Shown one piece after another: positions 1 to 6,318 of a stretch of DNA of 20,503 nucleotides (the stretch's first letter is position 1; the number at the start of each line of letters is the position of its first letter). The notes beneath the pieces were generated by a model, which ran no database searches, was not told where the DNA came from, and saw only the letters and a program-made list of their open reading frames with translations. The stretch lies in NCBI GenBank assembly GCA_027858145.1, contig JAQIDF010000272.1, forward strand, positions 1 to 20,503, in the 5' to 3' direction. The position numbers and the translations under genes were made by a program. The DNA comes from Prolixibacteraceae bacterium. Its GTDB lineage: Bacteria; Bacteroidota; Bacteroidia; Bacteroidales; Prolixibacteraceae.

Positions 1-74
1 ATTATCAAACATATCGTAATGTGCAGAACAGTTGACACTTGAGTACTAAAATTACATTATTGATTTGAATTTAT

Positions 75-231
75 GCCACGAATTCACGAATAACTAGTTA
101 TTCGATTTAGTGTAAATCAGCAAAGTCCAATGACTGATAATGCACTAAATTTCAATATTATTCAATAAAATGATCATAGAAAACACGAATGATGGATTCT
201 TTGAATCCATATTAATTCGAGAATTCGTGGC
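75..231. repeat. 157-bp segment with inverted terminal repeats, MITE-like
   Basis: The 17 bases at 75-91 and the reverse complement of 215-231 match at 16 of 17 positions; the outer 11 (GCCACGAATTC / GAATTCGTGGC) are perfect. Inside lie a perfect 18-bp palindrome at 87-104 (CGAATAACT/AGTTATTCG) and a hairpin at 192-210 (ATGGATTC, TTT loop, GAATCCAT). A related 17-mer recurs at 6001-6017 with 15 of 17 matches. No target-site duplication is obvious. The arrangement fits a small non-autonomous repeat or a pair of dispersed intergenic repeats, but no transposase link can be seen. Confidence 0.55.
87..104. repeat. Perfect 18-bp palindrome
   Basis: CGAATAACT is followed directly by its reverse complement AGTTATTCG, with no spacer. 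It partly overlaps the left terminal repeat of the 75-231 segment. With no loop it could be a protein-binding site or a cruciform centre. No adjacent gene suggests a regulator. Confidence 0.6.
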
Positions 232-365
232 TAACGCATTAGCAATATTCGCCACATAAGAATGGAACAGGGGTGACGGGAGTATATTATTGTGACATAA
301 TAATGAATTACCGGAAGAACCAATCGGCTAACATTTTAACGAGTATTTGCCGCCTATTCCTGTGC

Positions 366-1475
366 CTAATAATAGTATGATCCTTTGATCAATACATTTT
401 TCAACCCTTTTGTTTTTATTTCAGTATATCCGTCTGATGTTGTTCCAATATCAACTTTCATTTTGTTGAATGTAAGTGTATTATTTTCTTCGCTGGTTTT
501 AACCAAAACATAGGTGTCGGTATTTTCAGTAATAATAGCTTCTTGTGGGAGGGTGTTAACTTCACGGGAATCTGTTATGATTTCACATTCGGCGTACATG
601 CCATTTATGAGCATTTTCTCTCCGATGTCATCAATTTTAGCGATACAGGGTATTGTTTTTGTTTGTTGATTAATTGATCGGCCAATTGATGTAATAGTGG
701 CTTTTTGTTTATTTGATTTTCTGTCGGGGTCATAAAATAATACCGTTTGTTGGGGGCTTAATTGTTTAATGTCTTTCTCGAATACGTTAATAACCAATTG
801 TAATTTTTTATTATCCACAATTTTTGCAGCACTGAGTTGTGTATCTATATATTGTCCGTTATCAATATCAATATTGGATATATAACCATTAATAGGTGAT
901 GGAACCTTATATTGGGCACTAATGTTTCCCTGTTCTACATGAGCTGGATTTAAATGCATAAGCTTAAGTATCGCTTCGATTGATTTTTTCTCGGCTTTGG
1001 CTATTTTGAAATTATTTTCTGCATTTGTAAGTTCTTTTCTGGCGGTTATTTGTTCTTCAACCAGTTTCGATATTCGTTCAAGTTCGTTTTGTGCATAATT
1101 GAAGTCAGAACAAGCTTTTACGTAATTATTTTGCATGTCAATAACTTCACGTCCGCTAACAGTAAAAAGAACACTTCCTTTCTTTATGTACTCACCTTCA
1201 GAATGTTTTAGTTCTTCAACAATGCCGGGTATTACTGCATTAATTTTAGCTGCCCCCTCAGGCGATGGCTTTATATAGGCGTTTGTCCGGATTGATTTAT
1301 TAATCGTCCGGACCTGGGGATTATCGATCTGCATTCCCATCGTTTCAAATTGCTGTTGGGAGAATTGAATGGTTTTGTTGTTGCTAACTTCCTCGTTGAT
1401 AGTGTCGTTGTTACAAGAAGTAAGTGATATTACAATGAAGAAAATGATTGAGATTGTGATGTGATATATTTTCAT
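366..1475 (-). CDS. Efflux RND periplasmic adaptor (membrane fusion) lipoprotein, CzcB/CusB-like
   Basis: The 369-residue product fits a periplasmic adaptor linking an RND pump to an outer-membrane channel. An N-terminal hydrophobic stretch ends in a lipobox (LTSC, Cys21), so the mature protein is probably a lipoprotein. A first lipoyl-type half-motif lies at about 80-108 (PGIVEELKHSEGEYIKKG), a coiled-coil hairpin at about 115-170, the second lipoyl half at about 190-215 (PSPINGYISNIDIDNGQ), then beta-barrel and membrane-proximal regions. The ATG at 1475 lies 6 nt after the pump stop codon, so translation is probably coupled in a two-gene operon. Metal-type specificity is inferred from the CzcA-class partner. 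No Met- or His-rich metal-binding N-terminus is visible. Family assignment is firm; the substrate is unknown. Confidence 0.88.
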   Translation of the reverse strand: MKIYHITISIIFFIVISLTSCNNDTINEEVSNNKTIQFSQQQFETMGMQIDNPQVRTINKSIRTNAYIKPSPEGAAKINAVIPGIVEELKHSEGEYIKKGSVLFTVSGREVIDMQNNYVKACSDFNYAQNELERISKLVEEQITARKELTNAENNFKIAKAEKKSIEAILKLMHLNPAHVEQGNISAQYKVPSPINGYISNIDIDNGQYIDTQLSAAKIVDNKKLQLVINVFEKDIKQLSPQQTVLFYDPDRKSNKQKATITSIGRSINQQTKTIPCIAKIDDIGEKMLINGMYAECEIITDSREVNTLPQEAIITENTDTYVLVKTSEENNTLTFNKMKVDIGTTSDGYTEIKTKGLKNVLIKGSYYY

Positions 1476-1481
1476 GACTAA

Positions 1482-4400
1482 TTAATTTAAAGTTAAAAAG
1501 TTTATTTCCAGCACTGTGTTGTTGTATTTTTGCAGACTGTTGATATATTCAATTTTAATATTTATGGCATTTTCAAGGGAATGGACAAACCTAAAAAAGT
1601 CAATTTCTCCTGCATCATAACTTTTTCGGGCTGTTTCGGTTATTTGTTCAGATAAAGATAAGCCGGTATCTTCGTAATATTGAAGTGTTTCATAATATTT
1701 TTCCAATTCCTTTTGAAGTGATTTTAACTTCAAATTATACCGCATTTTATAGTCGTGTTGTTTAAAAACAGCTGATAAATGCTCTTGCTTTGCTGCATCT
1801 ATTTGTGCTTTTTGATTTCCGAAAAACAATGGAATTGCTAAGCCGACATGTACACCATAATAATTATCGGCATTGTCGTATGTGTTTGTCCCGTTGAAAT
1901 ATCCCAGCGTTATATCAGGAAGAAGCTTGTTCTTTTCAGTTTTTATAACGGCATTATTTTGTTGAATGTTTTTTTCCAATGCCTGATATCCCGGTGTGTT
2001 TTCTACCTGGGGCAGGTTTATGTCTATGCGCTTAAGAGGTTGGTAGGTTGCAGTGTAACTTGTGTCGGATTGTAAAAGTGTATTAAATTCCTCATGAGCA
2101 ATATTTATATCACTTTTAATCTGTTTAACTTGTATTTTTAGCCTGTTATGCTGCGATTTGGCATTGAGGAAATCAAGTTTGCTAATTTCGCCGGATTGAA
2201 ATTGCTTTTCAGCTGCTGCGGTGTAATTTGTATAAACAGAATCAATTACTTGCAAGTTTTTTTGTTTTTGTTGCAAATGCCTGATTTTATAAAATGCCAG
2301 TGCTACATTTTTCTGCAGATTTAATTTAGCACGTTCATATTCTTTTTCAGCAACTTTTACATTAAAGCCTGCAGCCTTGCGCTGAGCTAAATAAACGGTT
2401 GGAAATTTAAACGATTGTTCAACGCCCACTATTCCGAGCGGATAACCGTTCGCTGCAATATTATTTTCATCGTACTCATAGTAGATTTGTGTTTTTTCAA
2501 TATCAAAAGCTGAAGGCACAAGCGCTCTTTGCTGTTTGTAATAGTGCTCAACCGATTTTAAACCTGTGTTGTTATGCATAGCAATAGTAACCGCTTTGTT
2601 AAAACTTATTTCATGTGTTTGTGCCTTGGCTGAAAATGCCGGAATCAGCATAAATGCTAATAGAATAACAGGAATACTTTTTTTAGCCGGAAGAAACATT
2701 TTTAGTATGTCACGTCCACTTTTGTTGTCGAAAATGGAATACAAAAGTGGTAAGGCTATCATGGTTAGCATAGTTGAAGTTATCAATCCACCAATTACTA
2801 CTGTAGCTAACGGCCGTTGTACTTCAGCTCCGGCTGATGTGGAAATGGCCATGGGCAAAAACCCCATCATTGTAGATGAAGCTGTTAACAATACCGGCCT
2901 TAACCGTTCTTTGGTGCCTCGTATTACCCGCTCTCTCATATCGGTAACGCCTTCTTTTTTAAGTTCTTTTAGGTGTTCAATTAATACAATGCCATTTAAA
3001 ACAGCGATACCGAACAATGCAATGAATCCTACGCCGGCAGAAATACTGAAAGGCATACCCCTTATCCATAATAGCATTACGCCTCCTACAATCGACAAAG
3101 GTACAGCGGTAAAAACCAATGCAGCTTCGCGAAAAGAGTTGAAAGCAAAATGGAGAAATATGAAAATAAGCAATAAGGCCACGGGAACTGCAAGTTTCAG
3201 GCGTTGAGTGGCATTGTCGAGGTTTTCAAATTGTCCGCCATATTCAACGTAATAACCTGATGGCAGGTTGAGATTTTTATCCAGAATTGGTCTGATTTTA
3301 TCAACAACAGTTTGTAAGTCGCTGTTGCGGACATTTACACTTACAACAATCCTGCGGCTTGTATTGTCGCGCGAAATCATTGCAGGACCTGTTGTGTAGT
3401 TTATTTCGGCCAGCTCGCTTAGAGGTATCTGATTCCCGTCAGGCAAAGCAACATATAGATTCCTTATGTGTTCAATGTCGTCTCTGAACGAAGGTTGCAA
3501 GCGTGCAACCATGTCAAACCTGCGTTCACCTTCAAAAACACTTCCGGCAACTTTGCCCCCAAAAGCCATCGAAACATAGTTGTTCAATTCTTCGATGTTC
3601 AATCCGTAATAAGCAATTTTACTGCGGTTATATTTTACACTCATTTGGGGCAGGCCCGCTGTTTTTTCCATTACTACGTCAGCTGCTCCCGGTACATTTT
3701 CAATTAGCGATTTAGCTTCAATGGCCTTTTGGTTCAGAACATCAAGATCTTCCCCAAATATTTTAATGGCCAAATCGGAACGAACGCCGGTAATCAGCTC
3801 GTTGAAACGCATCTCAATGGGTTGTGTGAATTCGTATTCAACATTTGGAATAACCGATAGCGCTTCCTTAAAGTGGGTTGCCAAATCTTCTTTTGAAGAG
3901 GTTGTTGTCCATTCGTCTTTGTTCGGATTAAGTTTAATGATCATATCAATTTCTTCCATCGACATGGGATCGGTGGGCACCTCGGCGGCACCAATTCGAC
4001 TCACAATCTTTTCAACTTCGGGAAATTTTTCAATGAGTATTTGCTCCATTTGTGTTGTAAGCTCGATTGTTTTTGAAAGGGATGTTCCGGTTTTCAGGAT
4101 TGGTTGAATTACAAAGTCGCCCTCGTCCAGCGTTGGCACAAACTCTCCACCCATACGTGAAAAAACAACTCCTGTAAGTACAAGTGAAGCCACACCCATA
4201 GTCAAAACCCATTTTTTGTATCGGTACGACCAACGGATGACAGGATCAAACGAACGGTATATCCATTTCATCATCCATCGTGTTATCTTAAATGTTTTTT
4301 CCTCGGGAACCGGTTTTAAAACTAATGAAGAAATGGCCGGAAGCCATGTTAACCCAAAAAACATAGCGCCTAACAAAGCAAAACTAAATGATAGCGCCAT

Positions 4401-5840
4401 TGGGCGGAACATTTTACCTTCTACATCACCCAGTGACAAAATAGGTATGAATACAATGAGTATAATTAATTGTCCGAATATGGCAGAGTTCATCATTTTT
4501 GAAGCACCACTGAAGGTGATTTTATCCATGATTTTTTGTTTGCCTGTCCCTGTGTGTTTATCTATCTCTGCATTTCTGAGTGTTAAGTTTACGGCAATAA
4601 ATTCAACAATAATTACGGCTCCGTCGATAATGATACCAAAATCGAGTGCACCCAGGCTCATGAGGTTTGCATCAATGCCAAACAGGTACATGAGCGATAT
4701 GGTGAAAAGCATTGATAGTGGAATTATTGACGAAATCACCAATGCCGATCTGAAATTTCCAAGAATCAAAAGTACAACGAGGAATATGATAATGAAGCCG
4801 ATAAGTAAGTTTTCGAAAACAGTGAAAGATGTTCTTGATATCAATTCGCTACGTTCTACAATGGGATTAATATAAACACCCTCAGGAAGATTTTTCTGAA
4901 TTTCATCAACACGCTGTTTAACAGCATTTATTACTTCGTTTGAATTGGCATCTTTGAGCATCATAATTTGGCCCATTACCTTTTCGCCTTCACCATTTGC
5001 AGTTATGGCTCCAAAACGGTTTGCACTACCAAATTGTACATTGGCAACATCATTAACCAAAAGGGGCACTCCATTTTCGTTTTTGATAACAATTGATTTT
5101 ATGTCATCAAGTTTGTTTACCAACCCGTCACCTCTGATAAAGTAGGTTTCATTTTGCTTCTCAATGTATGCTCCGCCAGCAACACTGTTGTTTTTCGACA
5201 GGGCATCATAAACGTCAATAAGCGTAATATCGAATCCTTTAAGTTTTTCAGGATCTACGGCTACTTCATATTGTTTCAAAAATCCACCCCAGGTATTAAT
5301 TTCAACAATGCCCGGAATTCCCGATAATTGACGCTTAACCACCCAGTCTTGTAAGGTGCGCAGCTCCATTGTGGTGTACTGGTCTTTATACCCCGGCTTG
5401 GTATCCAGAACATACTGATAAATTTCTCCTAACCCGGTGGATATTGGCCCCATCTCAGGTGTGCCAAACCCCTGGGGTATATTTTCGGAGGCTGATTTTA
5501 TTTTTTCGGCAATTAGCTGGCGAGGCAGGTAGGTGCCCATGTTATCTTCAAAAACAATGGTTACAACAGATAATCCAAATTTCGAAATCGAACGTATTTC
5601 TTTAACTCCCGGAAGGTTTGACATTTCAAGTTCTACGGGGTAGGTAATAAATTGTTCTACATCCTGGGTCGAAAGATTTTTGCTGGTTGTTATAACCTGA
5701 ACCTGGTTGTTTGTTATATCAGGTACGGCCCCAAGGGGGATTTCTGATAAAGCAAAAATGCCAAATGCAGCAATGGTTAAGGTTAGTAAAAAAGCAATAA
5801 GCTTATTATTGATGCTGAATTGAATGATTCTATTGAGCAT
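1482..5840 (-). CDS. CzcA/CusA-family heavy-metal RND pump fused to a C-terminal OEP/TolC-like channel
   Basis: This 1452-residue protein combines two normally separate proteins. Residues 1 to about 1045 are an HME-class RND proton antiporter: TM1 near 12-32, a large periplasmic loop, and the TM4 motif DFGIIIDGAVIIVEF at 400-414 with acidic residues D400, D406 and E413. This DFG...DG form is typical of CzcA-like pumps for divalent cations (Zn, Co, Cd, Ni) rather than the CusA form for Cu/Ag, so divalent export is the better guess. Residues about 1075-1452 resemble outer-membrane efflux proteins with long helical repeats. The junction holds a signal peptide-like segment starting at Met1048 (KK, hydrophobic core, then AKAQ), which may carry the channel across the inner membrane and may be cleaved. 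The adaptor gene follows directly. RND-OEP fusions occur in Bacteroidota; no frameshift is seen. Confidence 0.9.
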   Translation of the reverse strand: MLNRIIQFSINNKLIAFLLTLTIAAFGIFALSEIPLGAVPDITNNQVQVITTSKNLSTQDVEQFITYPVELEMSNLPGVKEIRSISKFGLSVVTIVFEDNMGTYLPRQLIAEKIKSASENIPQGFGTPEMGPISTGLGEIYQYVLDTKPGYKDQYTTMELRTLQDWVVKRQLSGIPGIVEINTWGGFLKQYEVAVDPEKLKGFDITLIDVYDALSKNNSVAGGAYIEKQNETYFIRGDGLVNKLDDIKSIVIKNENGVPLLVNDVANVQFGSANRFGAITANGEGEKVMGQIMMLKDANSNEVINAVKQRVDEIQKNLPEGVYINPIVERSELISRTSFTVFENLLIGFIIIFLVVLLILGNFRSALVISSIIPLSMLFTISLMYLFGIDANLMSLGALDFGIIIDGAVIIVEFIAVNLTLRNAEIDKHTGTGKQKIMDKITFSGASKMMNSAIFGQLIILIVFIPILSLGDVEGKMFRPMALSFSFALLGAMFFGLTWLPAISSLVLKPVPEEKTFKITRWMMKWIYRSFDPVIRWSYRYKKWVLTMGVASLVLTGVVFSRMGGEFVPTLDEGDFVIQPILKTGTSLSKTIELTTQMEQILIEKFPEVEKIVSRIGAAEVPTDPMSMEEIDMIIKLNPNKDEWTTTSSKEDLATHFKEALSVIPNVEYEFTQPIEMRFNELITGVRSDLAIKIFGEDLDVLNQKAIEAKSLIENVPGAADVVMEKTAGLPQMSVKYNRSKIAYYGLNIEELNNYVSMAFGGKVAGSVFEGERRFDMVARLQPSFRDDIEHIRNLYVALPDGNQIPLSELAEINYTTGPAMISRDNTSRRIVVSVNVRNSDLQTVVDKIRPILDKNLNLPSGYYVEYGGQFENLDNATQRLKLAVPVALLLIFIFLHFAFNSFREAALVFTAVPLSIVGGVMLLWIRGMPFSISAGVGFIALFGIAVLNGIVLIEHLKELKKEGVTDMRERVIRGTKERLRPVLLTASSTMMGFLPMAISTSAGAEVQRPLATVVIGGLITSTMLTMIALPLLYSIFDNKSGRDILKMFLPAKKSIPVILLAFMLIPAFSAKAQTHEISFNKAVTIAMHNNTGLKSVEHYYKQQRALVPSAFDIEKTQIYYEYDENNIAANGYPLGIVGVEQSFKFPTVYLAQRKAAGFNVKVAEKEYERAKLNLQKNVALAFYKIRHLQQKQKNLQVIDSVYTNYTAAAEKQFQSGEISKLDFLNAKSQHNRLKIQVKQIKSDINIAHEEFNTLLQSDTSYTATYQPLKRIDINLPQVENTPGYQALEKNIQQNNAVIKTEKNKLLPDITLGYFNGTNTYDNADNYYGVHVGLAIPLFFGNQKAQIDAAKQEHLSAVFKQHDYKMRYNLKLKSLQKELEKYYETLQYYEDTGLSLSEQITETARKSYDAGEIDFFRFVHSLENAINIKIEYINSLQKYNNTVLEINFLTLN
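2622..2699 (-). other. Internal signal peptide-like junction of the pump-channel fusion
   Basis: In the fused reading frame an in-frame ATG at 2699 (residue 1048) opens a canonical Sec signal: MFLPAKK as n-region, a hydrophobic core of about 12-15 residues (IPVILLAFMLIPAF), and a SAKA-Q cleavage-like site near residue 1073. The segment sits directly after the last RND transmembrane helix, where the chain should be cytoplasmic. It could be a cleaved internal signal, a 13th transmembrane helix, or a relic of a once separate channel gene with its own start. No strong ribosome binding site precedes the ATG. Confidence 0.6.
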
Positions 5841-5930
5841 GGTGTTGGTTTTATTAAATGAAACGAATTCGGACTAGTGTTACTTATAACAAAACAATAT
5901 TTTTCTGTAATGGTTTCGATTCCTATTTTT

Positions 5931-5950
5931 TTAGTGATATAAGTCACTAA
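5931..5950. promoter_or_regulatory. Operator-like palindrome upstream of efflux operon
   Basis: A perfect inverted repeat, TTAGTGA then 6 nt (TATAAG) then TCACTAA, is centred about 100 bp upstream of the pump ATG at 5840. Dyads of this size and position commonly bind dimeric repressors such as MarR- or metalloregulator-type proteins. No regulator gene is present in the window and no consensus Bacteroidota promoter (TTTG / TAnnTTTG) could be placed with confidence, so the role is inferred from symmetry and position only. Confidence 0.45.
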
Positions 5951-6000
5951 TTGTATTGATAACTAAGGGAGAAAAATTAAGCTGTATTCATCGAAAAAAT

Positions 6001-6017
6001 GCCACTAATGCACGAAT
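6001..6017 (+). repeat. Dispersed 17-bp repeat copy
   Basis: GCCACTAATGCACGAAT matches the left terminal repeat of the 75-231 segment at 15 of 17 positions, in the same orientation, and the 215-231 repeat in inverted orientation. It lies on the far side of the efflux operon from those copies. It is probably a dispersed intergenic repeat. Confidence 0.5.
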
Positions 6018-6046
6018 TCAAAATGTTTTGGTGTGAAATTTATCAC

Positions 6047-6077
6047 AAAAAAAAACCGTCCGATGGGGTCGGACGGT
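6047..6077 (-). terminator. Rho-independent terminator, minus strand
   Basis: Read on the minus strand, a 9-bp GC-rich perfect stem (ACCGTCCGA / TCGGACGGT) with a 5-nt loop is followed by nine T residues (6055 down to 6047). On the plus strand no T-tract follows, so it is directional. No minus-strand protein gene lies upstream of it (the neighbour at 6319 is on the plus strand). It therefore probably ends a small RNA. Confidence 0.78.
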
Positions 6078-6145
6078 GAATTGGGATTATATGAAAAGGG
6101 GGGTGTAAGTGGGAGAACTAATAACCTATTGGTTATATATACACC
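6047..6145 (-). ncRNA. Candidate small RNA of about 100 nt
   Basis: Directly upstream (minus strand) of the 6047-6077 terminator is an RNA-like fold: outer arms GGTGTA/TACACC (6145-6140 with 6107-6102) enclosing a hairpin ATAACC, AATA loop, GGTTAT (6136-6131 with 6126-6121). Further upstream are promoter-like elements resembling the Bacteroidota sigma consensus: TTG at 6180-6178 and CATTTTTG at 6157-6150, 20 nt apart, one mismatch from TAnnTTTG. These place a transcript start near 6145. The product would be divergent from the vWA gene and would not overlap it. No known RNA family was recognised; 6S RNA is possible but the expected long rod was not seen. Start and existence are inferred. Confidence 0.42.
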
Positions 6146-6149
6146 GCTA

Positions 6150-6180
6150 CAAAAATGTTTATATTTAGGTGACGCACCAA
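6150..6180 (-). promoter_or_regulatory. Bacteroidota-type promoter candidate for the minus-strand small RNA
   Basis: On the minus strand TTG (6180-6178) lies 20 nt upstream of CATTTTTG (6157-6150). The known Bacteroidota pattern is TTTG, 19-21 nt, TAnnTTTG, so spacing fits and the -7 element has a single C-for-T mismatch. The call rests on its placement just upstream of a folded segment that ends in a strong terminator. Confidence 0.35.
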
Positions 6181-6318
6181 GTAAAATGAATAAATACTGC
6201 TTTTTTCTTAATGAGCGGTCACTTTCGGGCGATGAACCTATTTTTTTATTAGGAAAACAAAATTGTCTCATGACGAAAAAATTTCGTTATTTTGTTCAAT
6301 CATTAAAAAGCAAGTAAT

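Larger units (their letters stand above)
1..365. other. Gene-free region downstream of efflux operon
   Basis: No convincing coding sequence is seen on either strand. The stretch is AT-rich and holds an inverted-repeat-bounded segment (75-231, listed separately), an 18-bp perfect palindrome (87-104), an 8-bp-arm hairpin (192-210) and a weak TATTAT/ATAATA inverted repeat (285-302). The minus-strand efflux operon ends at 366. No clear GC-rich stem followed by a U-tract was found to end it. Confidence 0.6.
5841..6318. other. Divergent intergenic region with regulatory and RNA-like structure
   Basis: This 478-bp gap separates the minus-strand efflux operon from the plus-strand vWA gene. It holds an operator-like palindrome (5931-5950), a dispersed repeat copy (6001-6017), a minus-strand intrinsic terminator (6047-6077), nested inverted repeats (6102-6145), and a low-GC hairpin at 6273-6287 (ACGAAA, AAA loop, TTTCGT). 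Short open frames on both strands here do not look like proteins. Confidence 0.6.

Noticed and set aside
2566..3207. Plus-strand 213-codon open frame opposite the RND pump
   Set aside because: It is an antisense shadow of strongly conserved RND coding sequence, with no domain features.
6005..6271. Minus-strand 88-codon open frame
   Set aside because: It reads through the terminator and poly-T tract and has no protein-like features; the RNA-structure reading is better.
6033..6317. Plus-strand 94-codon open frame before the vWA gene
   Set aside because: It runs through the minus-strand terminator stem and A-tract, its amino-acid composition is unlike a protein family, and it has no recognisable motif.
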